Notes: generated from the sequence alone by a model not told the origin. DNA of 15,630 nucleotides from JAYFNU01 sp964460755 (GCA_964460755.1 CAYWQL010000031.1:1-15630); one strand, 5' to 3'; counted from the first letter of the stretch, positions 7,038 through 12,991 are shown. Numbers and translations: made by a program.

Positions 7038-8300
7038 TTATTTTGTTGTGTCTTCGCTTGAAGAGTCCTCCGGTGAGGGAGCGTTGACGACGACGGGCTG
7101 TGGCTCGTGCGAAACATAGTGTTCGCTTTCGGGACCGAAGGATTTATAAAGTCCAATTGTGCCCTGGTCGTGGAGCTTTTTAATGAGCGCAAGGGTAACG
7201 GGAAGCCCGAGAAGCCCGAAGCCGCCGAAGAAATATGCGCCGACAATCATGCCCATAAAAATGAGCACGGGGTGAAGCCCAACCTCGTCGCCGACGATTT
7301 TCGGCTCCATAATATACCGAACAATTATGACGACAATCCAAAGTATGCCGATACCGATGGCTTGCTTATAGTTTGCTTGGATAGCGGAAATGACCGCCCA
7401 CGGAAAGAGTATCATTCCGCTTCCGACGATAGGAAGAATGTCGAATATCGCGATAACTGCCGCGATAAGTACGGCATTTTTAATGCCGACAATAGAAAGC
7501 CCCAGAAAAATTTCCGCAAAAGTCATAAGCATAATAAGAGCGTAGGATTTAATATATTTGGCAAGGGTTGAGCCAAGACTTTCTTTAACCTTTATGAGAG
7601 TGAAAGCGCGCTTTTCGGACAACTGAAGCTTGATAAAGGCGGTTATTTTCGGATAGTCAAGCGCCATAAAAAAGGTGGAGATTATGGTGATTATGATGTT
7701 GACAAAAAGCCCGGGAAGCGAGGACGCCGTTGATATCGTCCAGTTGACGAAGCTTTGGGCAAGATTGGTGAGCGCGGTGCCGAGCTTGGTGACGACGGTG
7801 TCCGAAAGGGTCGACGCATACGACACAAGCTCTGGGTTAAGCTTGGCTATCCACTGCTCGATGTTGTCAAGCTGAATGGCAATATAGGGCGCGATAGAGT
7901 TCTTGTATATGTCGGGAACGGTGACTATCCACGACTTCGCGGAGATTATCAGGTTGATTACCGCAAGCACAAGCAACGTTCCGACCGTGCCGTAAAAGAG
8001 CACAATCGTGATTATAGCGGCGAGTCCGCGTTTGAATTTAAGCTTTTTCATAAAGAATGTTATTATCGGCTTCGCTATTGCCGCGACAACAAAGGCGATA
8101 ATAAACGGGAGAATAATGTTTATCGCGTATTTGAATACGACATAAATTATCCCGAGCACAAGCGCGAGATATAAAAATTTGATGATAAATCTTCGGCGCT
8201 TTTCGACAATTAAGTCGTCAAGCTGCTCCTCGGTCATATCGGTGACAGGTATGTCCTCTACGGAAGACGAGGCTTCGATTTTTTTGGTTTTGTCCTTCAT
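7038..8300 (-). CDS. AI-2E family (YtvI/PerM-like) membrane protein
   Basis: A 420-residue polytopic membrane protein of the AI-2E transporter family (PF01594 type). Members include transport proteins and the sporulation membrane protein YtvI; the substrate here is unknown. After a charged cytosolic N-terminus (about 45 residues) come hydrophobic helices in the family order, a long extracellular-type loop (ISAKSWIVTVPDIYKNSIAPYIAIQ), and the conserved C-terminal half with DILPIVGSGMILFPWAVISAI and IMEPKIVGDEVGLHP, which are close to YtvI. A Ser/Asp/Glu-rich tail ends it. The frame opens at a TTG at 8327, but the ATG at 8300 has GAAAGGG eight bases upstream and is preferred. The gene is monocistronic and divergent from the Dabb gene. 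Confidence 0.9.
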   Translation of the reverse strand: MKDKTKKIEASSSVEDIPVTDMTEEQLDDLIVEKRRRFIIKFLYLALVLGIIYVVFKYAINIILPFIIAFVVAAIAKPIITFFMKKLKFKRGLAAIITIVLFYGTVGTLLVLAVINLIISAKSWIVTVPDIYKNSIAPYIAIQLDNIEQWIAKLNPELVSYASTLSDTVVTKLGTALTNLAQSFVNWTISTASSLPGLFVNIIITIISTFFMALDYPKITAFIKLQLSEKRAFTLIKVKESLGSTLAKYIKSYALIMLMTFAEIFLGLSIVGIKNAVLIAAVIAIFDILPIVGSGMILFPWAVISAIQANYKQAIGIGILWIVVIIVRYIMEPKIVGDEVGLHPVLIFMGMIVGAYFFGGFGLLGLPVTLALIKKLHDQGTIGLYKSFGPESEHYVSHEPQPVVVNAPSPEDSSSEDTTK

Positions 8301-8350
8301 AAAGCAGGCCCTTTCATAACGTTTCAAAAGAAAATGTAACCATTATGCTT

Positions 8351-8379
8351 ATACTATAATAAAAACGCGCTAAGGTCAA
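8351..8379 (-). promoter_or_regulatory. candidate promoter of the AI-2E-type gene
   Basis: On the minus strand TTGACC (8374-8379) and TAGTAT (8351-8356) are 17 bp apart; overlapping alternatives (TATAGT, TATTAT) make the exact -10 uncertain. The start point would be near 8344, leaving a leader of about 45 nt. Confidence 0.5.
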
Positions 8380-8380
8380 T

Positions 8381-8398
8381 TAAAGTTTATCAACTTTA
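8381..8398. promoter_or_regulatory. inverted repeat between divergent promoters
   Basis: TAAAGTT, four bases (TATC), then AACTTTA: a perfect 7-bp inverted repeat. It lies directly upstream of the minus-strand -35 (8374-8379) and 18 bp upstream of the plus-strand -35 (8417-8422). The position suits an operator controlling both the transporter and the Dabb gene. The binding protein is not identifiable from sequence. Confidence 0.45.
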
Positions 8399-8416
8399 GA
8401 GAAAAACCAAAAAAAG

Positions 8417-8445
8417 TTGAAAAGCGTCGACGCCAATGCTATCAT
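8417..8445 (+). promoter_or_regulatory. sigma-A promoter of the Dabb-domain gene
   Basis: TTGAAA (8417-8422), 17 bp, TATCAT (8440-8445), with TGC immediately before the -10 (extended -10 pattern). The start point would be near 8452, about 25 nt upstream of the ATG. Confidence 0.65.
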
Positions 8446-8476
8446 TATCGCATAAAATCGATAAGGACGGCAAAAA

Positions 8477-8773
8477 ATGATAAAGCATATCGTTATGTGG
8501 AATTTGAAAGAAACGGCGGAAGGAAACGACAAAGAAGTGAACGCTGCGATTATAAAAAAGCGGCTCGAAGCCTTAGAAGGGAAAATCGACGGTCTTTTGT
8601 CGCTCACCGTTGGGCGAAACGTTACGCAAGGCGGATACGACCTTTGCCTTGTTGGGGAATACACGGATAAACAGGCGCTTGCCTTTTATCGCGACCACCC
8701 CCTGCACAAGGAGGTTCAGTCCTTTGTCCACAAGGTTATAACCGAGCGGGTTTCCTGCGATTTTGAGATATAA
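8477..8773 (+). CDS. Dabb (stress-responsive A/B barrel) domain protein
   Basis: A 98-residue single-domain protein matching the dimeric alpha/beta-barrel (Dabb) family. Seen are the opening IKHIVMWNLK with the typical histidine at residue 4, a helix with EALEGKIDGL, the strand TVGRNVTQGGYDLCLVGEY, and the closing ALAFYRDHPLHKEVQSFV, where family members have a conserved DPxH-like motif (here DHPLH). Such proteins are small cytosolic homodimers. Some act as stress proteins and some bind polyketide-like ligands; no specific activity can be assigned here. AAGGA lies nine bases before the ATG. It has its own promoter and a strong terminator, so it is monocistronic. Confidence 0.88.
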   Translation: MIKHIVMWNLKETAEGNDKEVNAAIIKKRLEALEGKIDGLLSLTVGRNVTQGGYDLCLVGEYTDKQALAFYRDHPLHKEVQSFVHKVITERVSCDFEI

Positions 8774-8786
8774 GCTTATTCTGACT

Positions 8787-8810
8787 AAAAACGCCCACGA
8801 GGGCGTTTTT
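8787..8810 (+). terminator. terminator of the Dabb gene
   Basis: A perfect 10-bp stem, AAAAACGCCC (8787-8796) with GGGCGTTTTT (8801-8810), around the loop ACGA and ending in a T-run. It starts 13 nt after the stop codon. The symmetric A- and T-runs would let it work in either direction. Confidence 0.9.
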
Positions 8811-8883
8811 TATACTTGCCTTTTTGCTTAAACGCATTTTTGACGAAAATGTGATATGATATGCGAAAAAACGAAAAAACCCC

Positions 8884-8911
8884 TTGCAGGCGTGAATAAT
8901 TGTTGTATAAT
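8884..8911 (+). promoter_or_regulatory. possible distal promoter
   Basis: TTGCAG (8884-8889), 16 bp, perfect TATAAT (8906-8911). If active, its transcript would start near 8918 and include the nested inverted repeats at 8962-9042 before reaching the importer. AT-rich DNA yields such matches by chance, so confidence is low. Confidence 0.35.
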
Positions 8912-8961
8912 AATATACCTAACGCATAAAAATGTATTTATTACACTTTTATTAGAAAAAA

Positions 8962-9042
8962 GCGTGTTTTGCCCCACCCTTGTTATATTGAAAGTGTGGT
9001 CAAAGGGTGCTTGATATATGCATAATAATGAAAAAAACACGC
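8962..9042 (+). repeat. nested inverted repeats, possible structured RNA or cruciform
   Basis: Outer arms GCGTGTTTT (8962-8970) and AAAACACGC (9034-9042) are a perfect 9-bp match. Inside them CACCCTT (8975-8981) and AAGGGTG (9003-9009) are a perfect 7-bp match around a 21-nt loop. A transcript from the distal promoter-like site would contain both. No known riboswitch signature was recognised. Confidence 0.4.
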
Positions 9043-9090
9043 CAAAAACGAAAAACTGTTGTATAAATATGAAATAATTTGTGAAAACAC

Positions 9091-9119
9091 TTGACATTTA
9101 TGCAAATAATATGCATAAT
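9091..9119 (+). promoter_or_regulatory. promoter of the ABC importer operon with operator-like inverted repeat
   Basis: Perfect TTGACA (9091-9096), 17 bp, CATAAT (9114-9119). The inverted repeat TATGCA-N7-TGCATA (9099-9117) occupies the spacer and enters the -10, where a bound repressor would block polymerase. A similar TATGCATAATA string occurs at about 9017-9027. Arginine-repressor boxes in Bacillota have a somewhat similar shape, but the arm spacing is one base off, so I do not name the regulator. Confidence 0.7.
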
Positions 9120-9162
9120 AGACACAACAAATCGAATAAATATACAACAAGGTTTTGATTAG

Positions 9163-9205
9163 CTCATTCAGCGATAAGTTTATCGTTAAAAAATATATTG
9201 ATGAG
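9163..9205 (+). promoter_or_regulatory. 5' leader stem-loop of the importer mRNA
   Basis: CTCATTCA (9163-9170) pairs with TGATGAG (9199-9205) with one bulged T, enclosing a second hairpin CGATAA/TTATCG (9172-9185). The whole lies in the roughly 110-nt leader between the promoter and the binding-protein gene. There is no T-run after it and no recognised riboswitch core, so a stability or translational role is as likely as a sensor. Confidence 0.35.
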
Positions 9206-9234
9206 AAAAAGAAAAATAGGTAGGAGAAAAAATT

Positions 9235-10020
9235 ATGAAAAAGATTATTGCGGTTTTACTTACCCTTACGCTTGTTTTCGCGCTTGCCGCCTGCGGCGGT
9301 AAGGCGGGCAACGGCGAAGAAAGCTATCAGCTCGTGAGCGAGGGTAAGCTCACAATGGCGACAAACGCGGCGTTCTCACCGTATGAGTACAAAGAGGGCG
9401 GCGAGGTTGTAGGTATCGACGCGGACATAGCGAAGGCTATCGCGGACAAGCTTGGACTTGAGCTTGTAATCGAGGATATGGAATTTGAGTCTGTTGTTCC
9501 TTCCGTTCAAAGCGGAAAGGCAGATATGGCTATGGCGGCGCTTACGATACTTGAAGAACGTCTTCTTGTCGTTGATATGACGACCAGCTACTGCACGGGC
9601 GTACAGGTTATTATCGTTCCCGAAAACAGCCCCATCACCTGCAGCGACGACCTTTTTGGCGACGGCAACTACAAGATAGGCGCGCAGCTTGCCACAACGG
9701 GCGACCTTTACTGCACATGGGATATTGAGGACGAGGGACTTGGCACGGTTGAGCGTTATGCGACAGGCGCCGACGCTGTTATGGCGCTTACTACAGGCAA
9801 GGTTGACTGCGTCGTTATCGACAACGAGCCCGCGAAGGTTTTCGTTAAGCAAAACGAGGGATTAAAGATACTCGATACCGCATATGCCGAAGAGGATTAC
9901 TCGATTGCGGTCGGTAAGAACAACACGAAGCTCTGCAATGATATTGATACGGCAATCAAAGAGCTTATCGCCGACGGCACGGTTAAAACGATACTAAGCA
10001 AATATATCGCTGCTGAATAA
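9235..10020 (+). CDS. polar amino-acid ABC transporter substrate-binding lipoprotein
   Basis: A 261-residue solute-binding protein of the family 3 (HisJ/GlnH-type) fold. It would be anchored outside the membrane by a lipid and deliver an amino acid to the permease. Residues 1-19 are a type II signal peptide with lipobox LAAC and C20 as the lipidated cysteine, followed by a GGKAGNGEES linker. The mature part opens with the family pattern LTMATNAAFSPYEYKEGGEVVGIDADIAKAIADKLG-like text, then EFESVVPSVQSGKADMAMAALTI, where the usual TIT/R-type motif is LTILEER, and VDCVVIDNEPA near the C-terminus. Four further cysteines in the mature part may form disulfides. The ATG has AGGAG eight bases upstream. 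The exact amino acid cannot be read from sequence. Confidence 0.93.
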   Translation: MKKIIAVLLTLTLVFALAACGGKAGNGEESYQLVSEGKLTMATNAAFSPYEYKEGGEVVGIDADIAKAIADKLGLELVIEDMEFESVVPSVQSGKADMAMAALTILEERLLVVDMTTSYCTGVQVIIVPENSPITCSDDLFGDGNYKIGAQLATTGDLYCTWDIEDEGLGTVERYATGADAVMALTTGKVDCVVIDNEPAKVFVKQNEGLKILDTAYAEEDYSIAVGKNNTKLCNDIDTAIKELIADGTVKTILSKYIAAE

Positions 10021-10050
10021 TTGACTGATTTATTTCAATGGATATTTTAC

Positions 10051-10087
10051 GGGGGTACTATGAGTGCCCCCATATTTCCATATGGGG
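10051..10087 (+). promoter_or_regulatory. two overlapping, mutually exclusive hairpins before the permease
   Basis: Hairpin 1: GGGGGTAC (10051-10058) with GTGCCCCC (10064-10071), 8 bp including one G-T pair. Hairpin 2: CCCCATAT (10068-10075) with ATATGGGG (10080-10087), a perfect 8 bp with loop TTCC. The four C at 10068-10071 belong to both, so only one can form at a time. The 3' arm of hairpin 2 contains the GGGG that starts the permease ribosome site GGGGAGG (10084-10090). Hairpin 2 would hide that site and hairpin 1 would free it. The arrangement could set permease level relative to binding protein. Confidence 0.55.
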
Positions 10088-10097
10088 AGGAAGAATA

Positions 10098-10916
10098 TTG
10101 CACAACTCTTTAGAAAATTTAGTTCTTCAGTTTAAGGTGGAGTTCATCGACCACTTAAAAAATTTAATTCTTCAGTTTAAGGTGGAGTTCATCGACCACT
10201 TAAAAAATTTAGCTCTTCAGTTTAAGGTGGCGTTCATCGACGACGATCGGTATATGTACCTTGTTGAAGGACTTTGGAATACCCTTAAGCTGACCTTTTT
10301 CGCGCTCCTTGTCGGCATTGTTCTCGGCGTCGTCGTTGCCCTTGTTCGCACGGCGTGGGACAGCGCTCACGACACTATGAGAGGCGGAGCGGGAAAGGTT
10401 ACGCTCGGCTTCTTTAATGTCCTTTCGAAGATTTACCTTACCGTTATTCGCGGAACCCCCGTTGTTGTGCAGATAATGATAATATTCTTCGTCATTATGG
10501 CGAACTCGAACAATAAGATGCTCGCGGGAGTTGTGGCGTTCGGAATTAATTCCGGCGCATACGTTGCCGAAATTATTCGCGGCGGCATTATGTCTATCGA
10601 CAGCGGACAAATGGAGGCGGGGCGTTCGCTCGGCTTCAACTACGTTCAAACGATGATACACATCATTATTCCGCAGGCATTTAAGGTTGTGCTTCCGAGT
10701 CTTGCGAACGAGTTTATAGTGCTTTTGAAGGAAACGGCGGTCGCGGGCTACGTAGCGCTGACCGACCTTACCCGTGGAGCGAACATCATTCGCGGAATTA
10801 CCTATCAGTCTTTTTTGCCGCTTCTTGCCGCAGCGCTGATTTATCTTATCCTTGTTATGTTCTTCACATGGCTTGTCGGTAAGTTTGAAAGGAGGCTGAG
10901 GTCAAATGAGCACTGA
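10098..10916 (+). CDS. polar amino-acid ABC transporter permease with triplicated N-terminal segment
   Basis: Membrane subunit of the importer, HisM/GlnP type, 272 residues from a TTG start. The TTG at 10098 is chosen because GGAGG stands seven bases before it; an in-frame ATG at 10038 has no ribosome site, and its extra residues are encoded by the two hairpins. Residues 5-49 are three 15-residue direct repeats, LENLVLQFKVEFIDH, LKNLILQFKVEFIDH and LKNLALQFKVAFIDD. The family core follows: TM1 at about 63-83, RGTPVVVQ (118-125) before TM2, and the EAA loop EAGRSLGF (173-180) that contacts the ATPase, then the C-terminal helices. Homologues typically carry only one such amphipathic segment (from memory). 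The end overlaps the ATPase start by 11 nt. Confidence 0.93.
   Translation: MHNSLENLVLQFKVEFIDHLKNLILQFKVEFIDHLKNLALQFKVAFIDDDRYMYLVEGLWNTLKLTFFALLVGIVLGVVVALVRTAWDSAHDTMRGGAGKVTLGFFNVLSKIYLTVIRGTPVVVQIMIIFFVIMANSNNKMLAGVVAFGINSGAYVAEIIRGGIMSIDSGQMEAGRSLGFNYVQTMIHIIIPQAFKVVLPSLANEFIVLLKETAVAGYVALTDLTRGANIIRGITYQSFLPLLAAALIYLILVMFFTWLVGKFERRLRSNEH
10110..10244 (+). repeat. three in-frame 45-bp tandem repeats
   Basis: Unit boundaries 10110-10154, 10155-10199 and 10200-10244. Copies 1 and 2 differ at only two positions (GAA versus AAA, GTT versus ATT); copy 3 diverges mainly at its end, where it joins the normal permease sequence (GCT, GCG, GAC). 45 bp is 15 codons, so the frame is kept. The near identity points to recent duplication, with copy 3 as the likely parent segment. 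Confidence 0.95.
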
Positions 10917-11652
10917 GGTTTTGATTAAAGCGGAGAAACTTGAAAAGCATTTTGACGGCGGCGACATAAAGGCGCTTGACGGAGTTTCGCTTGAGATATT
11001 TAAAGGCGAGGTCGTTGTCATAATCGGGCCTTCGGGAAGCGGTAAATCGACATTTCTTCGCTGCCTTAATCTTCTTGAAATGCCGACGGGCGGGCGCATA
11101 CTTTTCGACGGCATCGACATAACCGACCCGTCGGTCAACATCAATGTTCACCGTCAGAAGATGGGTATGGTGTTCCAGCACTTCAACCTTTTTCCCCATA
11201 AAACGATACTTCAAAATATGACCCTTGCGCCCATTAAGCTGCTTGGACTTACCAAGGCGGAGGCGGACGCTAAGGCAAGGGCGCTTCTTGAGCGCGTTAA
11301 TCTTGCCGAGAGGGCGAACGCCTATCCAAGCCAGCTTTCGGGCGGACAGAAGCAGCGTATCGCGATAGTTCGCGCGCTTTGTATGGAGCCCGAGGTTATG
11401 CTTTTTGACGAGCCGACGAGCGCCCTTGACCCCGAAATGATTGGCGAGGTGCTCGACGTTATGCGCGGGCTTGCCATGGGCGGAATGACGATGGTTGTCG
11501 TCACCCACGAAATGGGCTTTGCGCGAGAGGTCGCGTCCCGGGTTATCTTTATGGATGAGGGGAAAATAATTGAGCAGGGCACGCCTGCGGATATTTTCGA
11601 CCACCCGAAGAACGAGAGAACGAAGTCATTTTTAAGCTCAATTCTTCACTAA
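10906..11652 (+). CDS. polar amino-acid ABC transporter ATP-binding protein
   Basis: Cytosolic ATPase subunit (HisP/GlnQ type), 248 residues, that powers the importer as a dimer. All nucleotide-site motifs are intact: Walker A GPSGSGKST (41-49), Q-loop VFQHFNLFPH (Q91), signature LSGGQKQR (144-151), Walker B VMLFDEP (164-170) with catalytic E169, D-loop SALD (172-175) and switch histidine in VVTHE (H201). The Q-loop FNLFPH and the LSGGQKQR form are characteristic of the amino-acid subfamily. The ATG lies within the end of the permease gene, with AAAGGAGG ten bases upstream, so the two are co-translated. It is the last gene of the three-gene operon and is followed by a terminator. Confidence 0.97.
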   Translation: MSTEVLIKAEKLEKHFDGGDIKALDGVSLEIFKGEVVVIIGPSGSGKSTFLRCLNLLEMPTGGRILFDGIDITDPSVNINVHRQKMGMVFQHFNLFPHKTILQNMTLAPIKLLGLTKAEADAKARALLERVNLAERANAYPSQLSGGQKQRIAIVRALCMEPEVMLFDEPTSALDPEMIGEVLDVMRGLAMGGMTMVVVTHEMGFAREVASRVIFMDEGKIIEQGTPADIFDHPKNERTKSFLSSILH

Positions 11653-11655
11653 ATC

Positions 11656-11694
11656 AAAAAAACAGACCGCCGAGGTTAACCTCGGCGGCTTTTT
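11656..11694. terminator. bidirectional terminator between the importer and mrp
   Basis: CCGCCGAGG (11667-11675), TTAA, CCTCGGCGG (11680-11688): a perfect 9-bp stem and an exact palindrome. It is followed by TTTTT on the plus strand (11690-11694) and by TTTTTTT on the minus strand (complement of 11656-11662). It therefore suits both convergent transcripts, and it starts 14 nt after the ATPase stop codon. Confidence 0.9.
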
Positions 11695-11723
11695 AATGTA
11701 AAACTATTTAAGAAGCTTTTTGA

Positions 11724-11767
11724 CTCTCAAAAAAGAATTAAAAGCAGTCAACTCTTCCTTTTGAGAG
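11724..11767. repeat. second inverted repeat in the convergent gap
   Basis: CTCTCAAAA (11724-11732) matches TTTTGAGAG (11759-11767) perfectly over 9 bp around a 26-nt loop; AAGA/TCTT at the inner edge could extend it past two bulged C. It lies between the mrp stop and the bidirectional terminator. The bases after it are only weakly T-rich on either strand, so it may be a backup terminator or an mRNA 3'-end structure. Confidence 0.4.
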
Positions 11768-11842
11768 GGCTTTCTTGTTTTCCTCTTTTATCCCGCCCCA
11801 AAATGAGTATTTCCATCGTGACGGAACAAAAATTCACTATGG

Positions 11843-12658
11843 TTATTTCGTTATTTTGTCGAGCATATCGTTTAGCCAGTCGCCCTCAAAAAGCTCAATC
11901 GTTCCGCTGTCGCACGCCGCGGCAAGCTTGGGGTTAATGGGAAGCCGTGCTATCGTGTCGATGCCCAAGCGCTTTGCGGTGGCTTCAATATTGCTTTCTC
12001 CGAAAACGGCGTGCTTTTCGTGGCAGTTGGGGCATTCATAATACGACAGGTTTTCGACAATTCCGAGAACGGGAACGTCCATCATTTTCGCCATATTGAC
12101 GGCCTTTTCGACTATCATTGAAACAAGCTCCTGCGGAGACGTCACGATAATTATTCCGTCGATAGGAATGGACTGGAACACCGTAAGCGGCACGTCGCCC
12201 GTTCCGGGAGGCATATCAATGAACATATAGTCGACGTCCTTCCAGATAACGTCGGTCCAAAACTGGGTAACCATACCCGCAATAAGAGGGCCGCGCCAAA
12301 CAACGGGTGCGGTCTCGTCCTCAAGAAGAAGATTGAGCGACATAACGTCGATGCCTGTTTTTGATTTTGCGGGGAACATTCCCGCGTCGGTCGCAAGCGC
12401 GCGCTCGTGAATATTGAACGCCGTCGGTATTGACGGTCCTGTTATGTCGGCGTCGAGTATGGCGGTTTTATAGCCGTTTCTTTGCGAGAGCACGGCAAGA
12501 AGGCTCGTTACAAGCGACTTTCCTACGCCGCCCTTGCCGCTAACGACGGCGACGACCTTTTTAACGCTGCTAAGAGGGTTAAGCTTTTTAATAAAATCTT
12601 CCTTGCGTTCCGAACAGCTTTCGGAACAGCTTTCACAGTTATGCGAACAATCAGCCAT
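11843..12658 (-). CDS. Mrp/NBP35-type iron-sulfur carrier P-loop ATPase
   Basis: A 271-residue cytosolic ATPase of the Mrp/ApbC/NBP35 family, which binds and passes on iron-sulfur clusters as a dimer (family knowledge). The N-terminus holds four cysteines (C4, C8, C11, C15). The deviant Walker A GKGGVGKS spans 41-48, with DADITGPSIP (69-78) and switch motif DMPPGTGD (148-155). The bridging-cluster CPNC is at 209-212, whose two cysteines are the conserved CxxC pair. The ATG at 12658 is chosen because AGGAG stands eight bases upstream and the family starts here; the frame is open further to 12718. The N-terminal Cys cluster is partly a 12-bp tandem duplication. It is transcribed alone, convergent with the importer. 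Confidence 0.94.
   Translation of the reverse strand: MADCSHNCESCSESCSERKEDFIKKLNPLSSVKKVVAVVSGKGGVGKSLVTSLLAVLSQRNGYKTAILDADITGPSIPTAFNIHERALATDAGMFPAKSKTGIDVMSLNLLLEDETAPVVWRGPLIAGMVTQFWTDVIWKDVDYMFIDMPPGTGDVPLTVFQSIPIDGIIIVTSPQELVSMIVEKAVNMAKMMDVPVLGIVENLSYYECPNCHEKHAVFGESNIEATAKRLGIDTIARLPINPKLAAACDSGTIELFEGDWLNDMLDKITK
12612..12635 (-). repeat. 12-bp tandem duplication in the Cys motif of the Mrp protein
   Basis: Two adjacent 12-bp units (12612-12623 and 12624-12635) differ only at the last position. Read on the minus strand they encode Glu-Ser-Cys-Ser twice, producing C11 and C15. The duplication is in frame. Confidence 0.8.
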
Positions 12659-12689
12659 TGTCAGAACTCCTTTATTTATCGTGTACAAT

Positions 12690-12718
12690 AGTGTACCACA
12701 AAACGAGGAAAATAACAA
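12690..12718 (-). promoter_or_regulatory. candidate promoter of the Mrp gene
   Basis: On the minus strand TTGTTA (12713-12718), 17 bp, TACACT (12690-12695), with TGG before the -10. The architecture matches the candidate nfeD promoter. The -35 overlaps the foot of the terminator at 12715-12748. A GTACAC direct repeat spans the -10 region. Confidence 0.5.
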
Positions 12719-12748
12719 AGGACGCCTTGAATTAAAGGCGTCCTTTGT
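12713..12748 (-). terminator. strong hairpin between ppd and mrp, likely terminator
   Basis: A perfect 14-bp stem: ACAAAGGACGCCTT (12715-12728) with AAGGCGTCCTTTGT (12735-12748) around a 6-nt loop. On the minus strand it is followed by TATTTTCC, a short T-rich stretch; on the plus strand the following GTGCG is not T-rich. It would stop transcription from the phosphonate operon before mrp. Confidence 0.7.
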
Positions 12749-12991
12749 GTGCGTTATCCCGTCGCAGCATTATACATAGAGCCGTTAGCACTGATGATTT
12801 GCGTCGATTGATGGGTTGTAGCGTTCCGAATGATAATTATTCTAATGCGTTTTCGGATTTAAGCACATTAGGGGACTGCTTTTGCATACAAAAAAGAAAT
12901 ATCGTGAAACAATTTCTTTGACATTCAAGCTGTTTTAGGGTTTATAAAATATACTGAAATCACGGGCTTATCATTTAAGGGCGTCAATACT
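12749..12991. other. non-coding gap downstream of the phosphonate genes
   Basis: No gene is supported here. The gap is AT-rich and holds one weak hairpin, AAAGAAAT (12893-12900) with ATTTCTTT (12912-12919). On the minus strand this hairpin is followed by TTTTTGT and may be a first, weak terminator about 70 nt after the ppd stop codon. No attachment site, integrase remnant or tRNA was seen. Confidence 0.5.

Larger units (their letters stand above)
8811..9090. other. long AT-rich non-coding control region upstream of the ABC importer
   Basis: No plausible gene lies between the Dabb terminator and the importer promoter. An 89-codon minus-strand frame here (8828-9097) has no ribosome site and looks like translated AT-rich DNA. 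The region holds: a second promoter-like pair TTGCAG-N16-TATAAT (8884-8911, plus strand); two copies of TGTTGTATA (8901-8909 and 9057-9065), with a third, inverted copy at 9141-9149; two stretches like AAAAACGAAAAA (about 8865 and 9044); and a nested inverted repeat at 8962-9042. Its size and repeat content suggest a complex control region. Confidence 0.6.

Noticed and set aside
8828..9097. 89-codon minus-strand open frame opposite the importer control region
   Set aside because: No ribosome site, Phe/Ile-rich text typical of translated AT-rich DNA, and it covers two promoter-like sites.
9120..9234. T-box or known amino-acid riboswitch in the importer leader
   Set aside because: No T-box sequence, no terminator/antiterminator pair and no recognised aptamer core; only a modest two-stem structure.
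10038..10097. ATG at 10038 as the permease start, adding 20 residues
   Set aside because: No ribosome site before it, the added codons are the two hairpins, and the TTG at 10098 has a well-spaced GGAGG.
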